NCBI RefSeq assembly: GCF_001544695.2
Contig: NZ_FCOM02000026.1
Coordinates: 1 to 64,000 of the forward strand
Direction: 5' to 3'
From: Caballeronia arvi
GTDB lineage: Bacteria; Pseudomonadota; Gammaproteobacteria; Burkholderiales; Burkholderiaceae
Length of the DNA stretch: 64,000 bases
Shown here piece by piece: positions 33,796-41,923 of the stretch; positions within the stretch are counted from its first letter, which is position 1; every line of letters begins with the position of its first letter. Both the position numbers and the translations under genes were made by a program. Below the pieces are notes generated by a model. The model ran no database searches. It was not told the DNA's origin and saw only the letters and a program-made list of their open reading frames with translations.

Positions 33796-34591
33796 CCTGC
33801 ATCGAGAGCTCGCACCGATATCGGGCGCCGCGTGGGCGCAGATCGAAGCGGAAGTCGCGCGCACCTTCAAGCGTGCTGTCGCGGGGCGCCGCGTCGTCGA
33901 CGTGAAGAATCCCGGCGGCGTCGCGCTGTCCGGTATCGGCACGGGCCATCAGACGAACATCGCATCGCCGAAGAAAGGTGTATCGGCGAAGCTGTATGAC
34001 GTGAAGCAGCTCGTGCAACTGACGGTGCCGTTCACGCTGCAACGCGAGGCTATCGACAGCGTGGAGCGCGGTTCGAACGACGGCGACTGGCAGCCCGCCA
34101 AGGCCGCCGCGAACGAGCTCGCTCTCGCCGAAGACAGCGCGATCTTCGATGGCTTCGCGGCGGCCGGCATCGTCGGTATCAGGGAGGGCAGTTCGAACGA
34201 CGCGACGTATCTGCCCGCGGACGTCGCGGACTATCCCACCGCCATCAGCCAGGCGCTCGAGAAGCTGAGGCTCGCCGGCGTGGAGGGCCCCTACTCCGTG
34301 CTGCTCGGGGCGGATGCCTACACCGCGCTCGCCGAAGCAAGCGATCAGGGTTATCCGGTCATTCAGCACATCAAGCGCATCGTGAGCGGCGATCTCGTAT
34401 GGGCGCCCGCGCTCGCAGGCGGCTGCGTGCTCTCGACGCGCGGCGGCGATTACGAGTTGCATATCGGACAGGATTTATCGATCGGTTATACGAGTCATAC
34501 CGATACGGCCGTGCAGCTCTACCTGCGCGAAACGCTCACGTTCCTGATGCTGACGAGCGAGGCTTCCGTTTCCATCGCAGCGGGGGAATAG
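33788..34591 (+). CDS. encapsulin shell protein (family 1, linocin-M18-like)
   Basis: A 267-residue HK97-fold shell protein, the usual length for family 1 encapsulins. LHRELAPISGAAWAQIEAEV and FKRAVAGRRVVDVKNPGG are the N-terminal signature; PFTLQREAIDSVERG, LPADVADYPTAISQALEKLR, YPVIQHIKRIV and LYLRETLTFLMLTSEA follow in order. It self-assembles into a nanocompartment, here expected to hold the DyP peroxidase whose stop codon it overlaps (ATGAATAA). Likely role: protection from oxidative stress by confined peroxidase activity. Confidence 0.94.
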   Translation: MNNLHRELAPISGAAWAQIEAEVARTFKRAVAGRRVVDVKNPGGVALSGIGTGHQTNIASPKKGVSAKLYDVKQLVQLTVPFTLQREAIDSVERGSNDGDWQPAKAAANELALAEDSAIFDGFAAAGIVGIREGSSNDATYLPADVADYPTAISQALEKLRLAGVEGPYSVLLGADAYTALAEASDQGYPVIQHIKRIVSGDLVWAPALAGGCVLSTRGGDYELHIGQDLSIGYTSHTDTAVQLYLRETLTFLMLTSEASVSIAAGE

Positions 34592-34628
34592 ACGAGTCGG
34601 CGAACATTACTTTTCACGGAGCACGATC

Positions 34629-35009
34629 ATGGCTAGTTCAGAAAGCGGGTTGAGCGACGAGTTCATCGCGAAGCAGCGCGAACGCCTTCTCACGTTGAAG
34701 CGCGAACTGCTCGGCATCGAGGAAGGCACGATTGCGCGCGAGCGCGGCTTGCAGGAAGAGCGCGGGTCCGAAGCGCACGAGTATGAGGACGACGCGCAGC
34801 GCATGGAGCAGGACATCGCGAATCAGGCGTTGCGCGACGTGAACGATCATCGCATCGGCGATATCGACCGGGCGTTGCAGAAGATCGCGGAAGGCACGTA
34901 TGGGCTCTCCGATGAAAGCGGTGCACTCATACCGAAAGCGCGTCTCGAAGCCATGCCGGAAGCGGTTTTTACGGTGGAAGAGCAGAGCAGGCGTGAAGCG
35001 CGGGGGTGA
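34629..35009 (+). CDS. DksA/TraR-family protein lacking all zinc-finger cysteines
   Basis: A 126-residue protein with the DksA/TraR layout: a coiled-coil N-terminus (QRERLLTLKRELLGIEEG), an acidic tip region (HEYEDDAQRMEQDIANQA), then GTYGLSDESGALIPKARLEA and EAVFTVEEQ. In zinc-binding members these read GTYGxCxxCGxxI and xxCxxCQ; here the four cysteines are Ser94, Ser97, Thr115 and Glu118. Cys-less DksA proteins exist and can still act on RNA polymerase. It lies 37 bases after encapsulin, probably in the same operon. Confidence 0.85.
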   Translation: MASSESGLSDEFIAKQRERLLTLKRELLGIEEGTIARERGLQEERGSEAHEYEDDAQRMEQDIANQALRDVNDHRIGDIDRALQKIAEGTYGLSDESGALIPKARLEAMPEAVFTVEEQSRREARG

Positions 35010-35123
35010 TGTGGCGTCGGTTGTCCGCTCCGTGACACTTCGACACCCGGTCGAATCGACGTGTCCATCTCCACCGTCACGCCCCTGGAATCGTTAAGAG
35101 TCAGCAGTTCGAACCCTAGGTGC

Positions 35124-35162
35124 AACGCCCGCGGCCATCCAAGGGAGATCGCCGCGGGCGTT
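35124..35162. terminator. 11-bp inverted repeat between convergent genes
   Basis: AACGCCCGCGG (35124-35134) and CCGCGGGCGTT (35152-35162) form a perfect 11-pair stem with a 17-base loop. It sits between the DksA-like gene and the convergent LprI-domain gene, and its right arm covers that gene's stop codon. There is no T tract, so it may act as a Rho-aided or bidirectional terminator. Confidence 0.5.
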
Positions 35163-35985
35163 ATGTCTGGATTTTGCTGACAATGACTTCCAGACGATTT
35201 CTCATAGATTTGATCAAGCATTCTCGACTGGTCAGACATCTATTCCTTAGTTTGAGCCATGCTCCTTGATCAGCGACTACCCCGGCAGTCTCATGATCCG
35301 TGACCTTAGCTTGCTTCAGTAGCTGTACATAGGCTGTTGAAACGCTTTGATCGAATGCAGAAAGTTCATATGACGAACATATCGTTCGCTCCGCAGCACT
35401 CGACGCCTTTACACACGAGAACGATGGATTTGGCTTAGCTCCCTCTACCACTCTGTGCAACGTGAGCACGGTTTCCCCGAACCATCGAAGCGCTATTTGA
35501 TCGGTTCCGAGCTTCGCAATCCAAACGCCGCGGATTGGATCGACTCCCAATTCATTGTGCCAAGGAGTTGTGCCACAACGAACTTCGAAAATTGAACGTG
35601 ACTTCCCGTCGCCTGGGGCAATCCGATAGTCACTTGCTGTCGGTTGTACGGGAGGATAACCATAACCACCCATACTTGTTTGAATCGTCCCGCCCAAGTC
35701 GAAGTTAATTGGATGGAAGGTTGGAACAGCGCAAACGTCGAACTCGGGTGTGTTATTTCGAATAACTGCATCATCGAATGAAAAGATTCGTCCTACAAGA
35801 CGAGGATCATTCCAGATATAGTGTCCGATAGATGTCGCAGCAGAATTCGTATGAGCTTCGCTGACTTGCCATACACCTTTGACCATACCGACGTCATCCG
35901 ATGCACTGGTCGTATGCGAAAGGACGAAGAGCATTGACAGAGCGATGCTCTGTGGCCACCGAAGCAGAAGAGATCGTGTTCTCAT
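35161..35985 (-). CDS. LprI-domain periplasmic protein, probable immunity protein
   Basis: A 274-residue exported protein. Signal segment MRTRSLLLRWPQSIALSMLF ends near SASDD. Residues about 190-274 form an LprI/lysozyme-inhibitor-like domain with the pattern SFSCVKASSAAERTICSSYE, LSAFDQSVSTAYVQLL, QGAWLKLRNRC and CLIKSMRNRLEVI, including four cysteines. It directly follows the muramidase-effector gene; its ATG (35985) lies 16 bases past that gene's stop. A lysozyme inhibitor encoded after a secreted muramidase is best read as its cognate immunity protein. Codon and base composition are lower in G+C, as in the effector. Confidence 0.78.
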   Translation of the reverse strand: MRTRSLLLRWPQSIALSMLFVLSHTTSASDDVGMVKGVWQVSEAHTNSAATSIGHYIWNDPRLVGRIFSFDDAVIRNNTPEFDVCAVPTFHPINFDLGGTIQTSMGGYGYPPVQPTASDYRIAPGDGKSRSIFEVRCGTTPWHNELGVDPIRGVWIAKLGTDQIALRWFGETVLTLHRVVEGAKPNPSFSCVKASSAAERTICSSYELSAFDQSVSTAYVQLLKQAKVTDHETAGVVADQGAWLKLRNRCLTSRECLIKSMRNRLEVIVSKIQT

Positions 35986-36001
35986 ATTCTTGTACTTATG
36001 A

Positions 36002-38515
36002 TTAGCGAGCCGGAAGAGTTCGCCCGTTGAACTCATATCTATCATGTAGAAACAAATTGACTTCGTCCGTGCGACGATTTGTCAATCCTCTCATTACTAC
36101 ACCGCCGGATGTATTTCCTTCCCTGACCTTGTTCATAGCGTCATCAATCCTTCCATCGTTCACGAATTTAGAGACGCTTCCCCAGCGACCGGCCGGATTA
36201 TAAGCAAAGCTGACGAGCGCATCGAACTCATTCTGTCTGAGCGGGACATTGATCGAATTACGTACCGTGGCCTCATACCTTCCAACCGTGTTCGTAAGCA
36301 GCTGTACTTGCTGGTCGTCGGTCAAGTTCAGCAGATCATGATTGTCCGAAGCGAAGCGACTCGCCTGACTACTTGATAAGCCCGCTGCCTTGGATATCTC
36401 ATTAGCCGTGTTTTGATCGATCCCAAGGAACATCATGTCTGACGCGACTTCGGTGGCCGACCGCGCCTTCATGTCATATCCAGCCCCAAGTGTTACTCCA
36501 CTTGCACCTCCAGGCCAGTGAAGACGATTCGTAACTCCGGCCATGGCCTCGTGTGAGAAAATGAACCAAAGGCCAGCCATCGAAATTGCATTAGCAGCCT
36601 GAACTGCAAAATTCCCTACCAGCCCGATCGGATGAATATGAAAAACATCCGCCGATGGAAACCCCGCTATCGCTTCCCTCACCTGTTCCCACCAGACCAG
36701 TTTCTCAATGCGCTTGTGCTCCTCTGCATATTGCGGCTTCGGACCCTCGAACTGTTCAATCTCGGTAAGGAGTTTCTTCCACTTCTGAGGATTCGCCCAT
36801 TCGCTCTCATGCTTCACAATCAAGCGCGATCCGGTTTGCATCAACCACGGATAGCCATCCGTGGTTGCCTCGGACCCTCGACACATCTGGTCCGCCGCCG
36901 AGTGACCGTCTCCCTCGGGGAACAATGCGCGATAGACCTTCTTCATCAGCGGACTCAACTTCGTTTCCGATTTCATATCGGGAACGTCTGCGTGGCGCGA
37001 GTAGTCCACCCATTCCCTCGTCGTCGGGAAAATCGTGTGCGTAGGATCATGCTCGTCAGCGATGCACGAAAAATCCACCCACTTTTGCGCAAATTCCCGC
37101 GTCACCCGCCCGCCCGCGAAATTCTCCTCGCGCACCCAACCGCCAATCGGCTGATGCCTCGCATCTGCGCTAGCTACCTTCCACCAGTTCACCTTTCGCC
37201 CACTGCGATCGGCGGTGGTCTCCGCGTGCTGATTGTTTCTGTCCCGCGCCAACTCGGCAAGTGGCCAGCACCGTACGACTCCCGTCTTAGGCGCGTCGGC
37301 TCCTTCTCTCTCCGCGGCTTGATACAGTTTCACGCCCTTGTCGACGCGCAGCAGTGTTGGTTCGGCCGACAGTCCGAGTGGCGCCCAATCGTCTTTGCCA
37401 TGGGCGGCAATCCATTCGCGACCCTTATCAATGAATGTCTTGATGCTGTCGTCGCAAAACACCTCGATGTGTGCCATACGCGTCGGTGATGCACCTGAAT
37501 TCAACGGATCATAGCGCCCGAGATGCCCGATGAGTTCACCTGCTTTAACGGGAAGGCCCTGTATGTTCGCATCACCAGCATTCCCCGACACAGACGCGAT
37601 AACCGCTACGTGATCGAATACATCATCCGACATGACTTCTTGGACGACCGGGCCACCGTGTTCGTTGCCCAAAAAGATCCAGCCACCCACTGCGGTGCTC
37701 GGCGTGACATCACCCACCTGTGGTGCGTATAGTCGCGCTCCATGTGTATCCTTGACCTTGCCCCAGTTGCCTCTCTTCTCACCGATGCTGACTTGCGTCC
37801 CTTGAGGCAATATCGCGAGCACGTGACCTCTACGCCCCTTCGGTGCGCTGGCACGGACATTGAGGCCTCGTTGACCGGCCTCCGGCGCCTGCCCATTGCG
37901 CCCAGCCCTGGGTTTGTCCTGCGCATGTTCGGTCACTTTACGCGTCACCGGCCAATAAGCCGGTTTGAGTCTGGACGTATCGCGTTCGTAGTCCTCGTAA
38001 GCCTGCAAATGCATGTACAGGCTATAGAACGTGAGTGTCGAGCCCTTCGAAAATTCCATCGTGTGACGCACTAGCGCGAAGCCCGTACTGTAGGATAGTT
38101 GCACTGGGGCGCCGCCATTCGTAGCGGGAAGTTCGCTGACCGGATAGGCCCTGTTGATGCGATAAGCGATGATATGACCATCTGCAATGCATCTCACGCC
38201 CTGTTCAAGATCGAGCCTAGTCCCTATTCCTGCTTCGGTGATATGAATTCCGCCATGCCACATCCCGTGGTTGCTGACCAGATAGTTGCCTGAGGGTTCA
38301 TGTCCCGCGAGAAGCTTATAGATCTGGTGCTCGTCGGTGAATCTGATCGGAGCGTTGGACTTACCTTGTCCTTTCTTGAGAAACGGAAAAGCGAACGACA
38401 ACTGCTTCACCTTCGCGTCCGCTGGCGTGGATCGCGGTGCGTTTGACGTAGATCGGGCGCCTGACGCGCCTTGTGGCGCTGCTGCAGGCTGTACAGGTGT
38501 CGGAGATGTTGCCAT
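36002..38515 (-). CDS. multidomain peptidoglycan hydrolase, probable type VI secretion effector
   Basis: An 837-residue protein without signal peptide. In order: a flexible Ala/Pro/Ser-rich start (1-50); an M23-peptidase-like domain (HGMWHGGIHI, GVRCIADGHIIAYRI, LYMHLQ, then VKAGELIGHLGRYDP and MAHIEVFCDD) in which zinc ligands look altered; an inserted SH3-like segment (GLNVRASAPKGRRGHVLAIL); a linker with WANPQKWKKLL and FHIHPIGLVGNF, often seen in such effectors; and from 655 a GH24/pesticin-like muramidase (HEAMAG with Glu656, GVTLGAGYDM, NEFDALVSFAYNPAG). It lacks an export signal and is followed by an LprI-domain gene, so delivery by a type VI system is likely. No vgrG or hcp is in the window. 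Confidence 0.8.
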   Translation of the reverse strand: MATSPTPVQPAAAPQGASGARSTSNAPRSTPADAKVKQLSFAFPFLKKGQGKSNAPIRFTDEHQIYKLLAGHEPSGNYLVSNHGMWHGGIHITEAGIGTRLDLEQGVRCIADGHIIAYRINRAYPVSELPATNGGAPVQLSYSTGFALVRHTMEFSKGSTLTFYSLYMHLQAYEDYERDTSRLKPAYWPVTRKVTEHAQDKPRAGRNGQAPEAGQRGLNVRASAPKGRRGHVLAILPQGTQVSIGEKRGNWGKVKDTHGARLYAPQVGDVTPSTAVGGWIFLGNEHGGPVVQEVMSDDVFDHVAVIASVSGNAGDANIQGLPVKAGELIGHLGRYDPLNSGASPTRMAHIEVFCDDSIKTFIDKGREWIAAHGKDDWAPLGLSAEPTLLRVDKGVKLYQAAEREGADAPKTGVVRCWPLAELARDRNNQHAETTADRSGRKVNWWKVASADARHQPIGGWVREENFAGGRVTREFAQKWVDFSCIADEHDPTHTIFPTTREWVDYSRHADVPDMKSETKLSPLMKKVYRALFPEGDGHSAADQMCRGSEATTDGYPWLMQTGSRLIVKHESEWANPQKWKKLLTEIEQFEGPKPQYAEEHKRIEKLVWWEQVREAIAGFPSADVFHIHPIGLVGNFAVQAANAISMAGLWFIFSHEAMAGVTNRLHWPGGASGVTLGAGYDMKARSATEVASDMMFLGIDQNTANEISKAAGLSSSQASRFASDNHDLLNLTDDQQVQLLTNTVGRYEATVRNSINVPLRQNEFDALVSFAYNPAGRWGSVSKFVNDGRIDDAMNKVREGNTSGGVVMRGLTNRRTDEVNLFLHDRYEFNGRTLPAR

Positions 38516-38814
38516 GTCTGTTTGCTTTTATTCGGAAAGATCATGCCCATTGACCCCGTACCCAAACATTCAAACTCGCTGTCTGATACGGCGTCCACTC
38601 CCGCGATTCGCGGCTTAAGTGCGTTGATTTTGACCCAAATGTTTCCCACCAGGCATTGCAACTTAATCGCAGTCCGAATAATTGGGATTCGTCCTAAGAC
38701 CTGGGCTTTCTCACTGGCCAGGGAAACTTTCTGTGCAGCGGCGCTCTGAAAGTTCATCAGGAGGAGTCCAGCCATTGTTGATACGCAGCTTGCAGAACGC
38801 TCGGGGTGGTGCAT
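38407..38814 (-). CDS. unassigned open frame before the muramidase effector
   Basis: A 135-codon frame whose first 99 codons lie upstream of the effector and whose last 36 overlap its 5' end in another frame. Residues such as IIRTAIKLQCLVGNIWVKIN look protein-like, but there is no clear ribosome site and no family I recognise. It could be a remnant of a chaperone, PAAR or VgrG tail gene that once preceded the effector, or chance. Confidence 0.2.
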   Translation of the reverse strand: MHHPERSASCVSTMAGLLLMNFQSAAAQKVSLASEKAQVLGRIPIIRTAIKLQCLVGNIWVKINALKPRIAGVDAVSDSEFECLGTGSMGMIFPNKSKQTWQHLRHLYSLQQRHKARQAPDLRQTHRDPRQRTRR

Positions 38815-39012
38815 CAGCGCTGCTTGGGGGATGATGTGCGCGTGCGAGGTTGCCGAGGGAGCGTCCTCGGACCACTAGGTTCCCAAGCCATGTCTGCCGA
38901 CATCGCTGACTGCGTTGTCAACATCATCGATATGGACAAAGCCCCTTCAAGCACGTTTCCCCTCGACCTGCTACCCTCGCTCGAATCGATCAAGCAACGA
39001 GGAGCGTGACGC

Positions 39013-39888
39013 ATGAGCGCATCACCCGAATACGTGCCGCCCACCGTCTGGACCTGGAGCAAGGAAAGCGGCGGGCGCTTCGCCAACATCAATCGACCGG
39101 TCTCCGGACCGACGCACGAGAAAGCGCTGCCGGTCGGTCGTCATCCGCTGCAACTCTATTCGCTCGCGACGCCGAACGGCGTGAAAGTCACCGTGATGCT
39201 CGAAGAACTCCTCGCGCTCGGCCATCGCGGGGCTGAGTACGATGCGTGGCTCATTCGCATCGGCGATGGCGAGCAGTTCGGCAGCGGCTTCGTCGAGGCC
39301 AATCCAAATTCGAAGATTCCCGCGCTGGTGGATCGCAGTGGCGCGACACCCGTGCGTGTTTTCGAATCGGGCGCGATCCTGCTTTATCTCGCGGAGAAGT
39401 TCGACGCGTTCGTCCCGAAGGACCCCGCGAAACGCGCGGAATGCCTGTCATGGCTCTTCTGGCAAATGGGCAGCGCGCCTTATCTCGGTGGCGGCTTCGG
39501 CCACTTCTACGCGTATGCGCCGAGCAAGATGGAATATCCGATCGACCGCTTCGCGATGGAAGTGAAGCGTCAGCTCGACGTGCTCGACAAGCGCCTCGCG
39601 GACAGCGCCTATATCGCCGGCTACGAATACACCATCGCCGACATGGCGATCTTTCCGTGGTACGGCGGTCTCGTGAACGGCTGGCTGTACGACGCGGCCG
39701 GCTTTCTCTCCGTGCATGAATATCGTCACGTGCGGCGCTGGGCCGAGACCATCGGCGCACGTCCCGCCGTGCAGCGCGGCCGCATGGTCAATCGTACTTT
39801 CGGCGAGCCGTCGAACCAGTTGCACGAGCGTCATGACGCGTCCGACTTCGATACGCGCACGCAGGACAAGCTGTCCGCCGACAAGTAG
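39013..39888 (+). CDS. yghU: glutathione S-transferase family protein (YghU-like)
   Basis: A 291-residue glutathione-dependent disulfide-bond oxidoreductase of the Nu class. The start YVPPTVWTWSKESGGRFANI and FANINRPVSG are signature YghU sequences; the thioredoxin-like domain (QLYSLATPNGVKVTVMLEEL, then NPNSKIPALVD and FESGAILLYLAEK) precedes the helical domain (YIAGYEYTIADMAIFPWYGG). Ribosome site GAGGAG. It returns to normal high G+C after the low-G+C island and is followed six bases later by a LysR gene. Confidence 0.92.
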   Translation: MSASPEYVPPTVWTWSKESGGRFANINRPVSGPTHEKALPVGRHPLQLYSLATPNGVKVTVMLEELLALGHRGAEYDAWLIRIGDGEQFGSGFVEANPNSKIPALVDRSGATPVRVFESGAILLYLAEKFDAFVPKDPAKRAECLSWLFWQMGSAPYLGGGFGHFYAYAPSKMEYPIDRFAMEVKRQLDVLDKRLADSAYIAGYEYTIADMAIFPWYGGLVNGWLYDAAGFLSVHEYRHVRRWAETIGARPAVQRGRMVNRTFGEPSNQLHERHDASDFDTRTQDKLSADK

Positions 39889-39894
39889 CGCTTC

Positions 39895-40791
39895 ATGGAA
39901 CTGCGTCATCTTCGCTACTTCATCGCGGTTGCGGAGTTGCGCAGCGTGCGCGCCGCATCTGAACATCTGCACGTCACGCAGCCGGCCATTTCGCGGCAGA
40001 TTCAGGATCTCGAAGAGGCTATCGGCGCTACGCTGTTCGAACGCACGCCGCGCGGCCTGAAGCTGACGCCTGCGGGCATCGCGTATCTGAGCGAAGCGCG
40101 CGATATCCTCGCGCGCGTCGATGCGGCAAACCGGCTCGCGCATCGGATCGCGTCGGGCGTGCAAGGGCGCTTGCGTGTCGGGTTCGTCGAGAACGCATCG
40201 TGGAGCGGACTCGTATCGTCGGCGTTGAGCGCGTTTCAACATTCCGCGAGCGATGTCGCGCTCGAATTGCAGCCAATGAACACGCCCGAGCAACTCGATG
40301 CCATCGCCGCCGAGCGTCTCGATGGCGGCTTTTGTTATCGCTTCGGCGCGTTGCCCGATGGCTTCGCAAGCGTGCCTCTTCTCGAGCAGACCGTCGTGCT
40401 CGCCGTGCCCGAGCAATGCGCGCTCGGGAAAAACGGTGCGGTCAGCGCGAGCGAGTTGTCCGGCCTGCCCTTCATCGCGTTTCCGCGGCACGTGTATGCC
40501 GCGTATTACGACCGCCTCATTTCCGCCTGCGCCGAACGCGGCCTCACGCTCGATATCCGTCAGGAAGCGTCCACCGAGACGGCAATTCTTTCGCTCGTCG
40601 CGGCGGGCGTCGGCGCGGCGCTCATCAATGCGGCCAATCGCGAACGACCGCCCGCGCGCGTGCGCTTCGTGGATATCGATGATCTTTCCGTGCGCCTGCC
40701 GCTGGAATTCTGCTATCTCGCGCAGCACGGCAATGCGACGCTGCAACGCTTCATCGATCTGCTCACAGCGCACGGCAATGTAAAGCCGTGA
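39895..40791 (+). CDS. LysR family transcriptional regulator
   Basis: A 298-residue LysR regulator. MELRHLRYFIAVAELRSVRA and the helix region LHVTQPAISRQIQDLEEAIG form the HTH; the effector domain starts near RLRVGFVENASWSGLVSSAL. It lies between the GST gene and the deacylase/MFS/metallo-hydrolase genes, all on the plus strand. It probably regulates the latter group. Effector unknown. Confidence 0.9.
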   Translation: MELRHLRYFIAVAELRSVRAASEHLHVTQPAISRQIQDLEEAIGATLFERTPRGLKLTPAGIAYLSEARDILARVDAANRLAHRIASGVQGRLRVGFVENASWSGLVSSALSAFQHSASDVALELQPMNTPEQLDAIAAERLDGGFCYRFGALPDGFASVPLLEQTVVLAVPEQCALGKNGAVSASELSGLPFIAFPRHVYAAYYDRLISACAERGLTLDIRQEASTETAILSLVAAGVGAALINAANRERPPARVRFVDIDDLSVRLPLEFCYLAQHGNATLQRFIDLLTAHGNVKP

Positions 40792-40888
40792 TGCCTGCAA
40801 GGCATCGCCCGCCGTAGAAAACGGCATTGGCCATGCGCTTTTTCACGGTCGATAGTGGAGTCGAACTCACTCGATTCGAACTCCGACC

Positions 40889-41905
40889 ATGTCTACGATC
40901 GCCTCGCTCATCGCCACCGATATCGACTACGAACGCACGGGCTTCCAGACCGGCACGCTGCGTTTGCCGTGGTCGCACGACCGCTCCGCTTACGGTCACA
41001 TTCCGATTCCACTCGCCGTCCTGAATGCGGGCGATGGTCCCACCGTTCTCCTCTCCGGCGGTAATCACGGCGACGAATACGAAGGCCCCGTCGCGTTGAT
41101 GAAGCTGATGCAGCGCATGCCGGAGCTCGCGATCCACGGCCGTCTGATCGTGATTCCCGCGCTCAACTTTCCCGCGTTTCTCAACGGCTCGCGCACATCG
41201 CCCATCGACGGCGGCAATCTCAACCGGCTCTTTCCTGGCGCGCGCCACGGCAAGCCGACGGAGATGATCGCGCATTACATCGAAACCGCATTGCTGCCGC
41301 GCGCGGATGTCGTGATCGATCTGCACGCGGGCGGCGCATCGTTCGATCATGCGCCGACCTTGCTCGCATCGCCGCCGCCCCCGAGCGATGCCGCGCGACG
41401 CGCGCGCTACCTCGAACTCGTGCGCGCGTTCGGCGCACCGAACACGATGGTCATGGATCTGCTCGGCGAAGACCGCACGTTCGCGGCGGCGGCGGAACGT
41501 CGCGGCAAGCTGTTTCTCTGCGGCGAATTCGGCGGCCACGCGGGCTGCGATGCAGCCAACCTCGCGATCGTCGAGCGTGGCCTGCAACGCGTGCTGCAAC
41601 GTCTCGGCATGCTGCGCGATGAAGCCGTCATCGCGCAACCGGCGACGCGTTATTTCCGTGTGGAAGGCGCGCAGCACTATGTCTATGCGCCGCACGACGG
41701 CGTGTTCGAACCCGCCTTCGCGCTCGATGACGACGTGCGCGCGGGCCAGCTCGCCGGCCGCCTCTTCGATCCGCACGAGCCGTGGCGCGCGCCGCGCGAG
41801 ATCGCATTCCGTGGCGATGGCCGCGTGATGTGCGCGCGCACGTTCGCTCGCGTCGAAGCGGGCGACTGCATCGCGCTCGTCGCCGCCGAAACTTCCCTCG
41901 ACTGA
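40889..41905 (+). CDS. succinylglutamate desuccinylase/aspartoacylase family deacylase (DoeB-like)
   Basis: A 338-residue zinc carboxypeptidase-fold amidohydrolase. Zinc ligands are visible in SGGNHGDEYEGP (His and Glu) and DLHAGGASFDHAP (His). The arginine-rich GNLNRLFPG motif and the C-terminal barrel with YAPHDGVFEPAF match the family. It resembles N-acetyl-diaminobutyrate deacetylase DoeB, which opens ectoine degradation, but the other ectoine genes are not here, so the acyl substrate is open. The MFS gene follows after 18 bases. Confidence 0.85.
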   Translation: MSTIASLIATDIDYERTGFQTGTLRLPWSHDRSAYGHIPIPLAVLNAGDGPTVLLSGGNHGDEYEGPVALMKLMQRMPELAIHGRLIVIPALNFPAFLNGSRTSPIDGGNLNRLFPGARHGKPTEMIAHYIETALLPRADVVIDLHAGGASFDHAPTLLASPPPPSDAARRARYLELVRAFGAPNTMVMDLLGEDRTFAAAAERRGKLFLCGEFGGHAGCDAANLAIVERGLQRVLQRLGMLRDEAVIAQPATRYFRVEGAQHYVYAPHDGVFEPAFALDDDVRAGQLAGRLFDPHEPWRAPREIAFRGDGRVMCARTFARVEAGDCIALVAAETSLD

Positions 41906-41923
41906 CATTCAAGGAGCACACGC

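Noticed and set aside
35098-35125. Possible tRNA 3' fragment (GTTCGAACCCTAGG-like T-loop) at the edge of the low-G+C island
   Set aside because: The TTCGAAC loop is present but the flanking bases do not form a T-stem, and no acceptor stem or anticodon arm is nearby. Not enough to call an attachment site.
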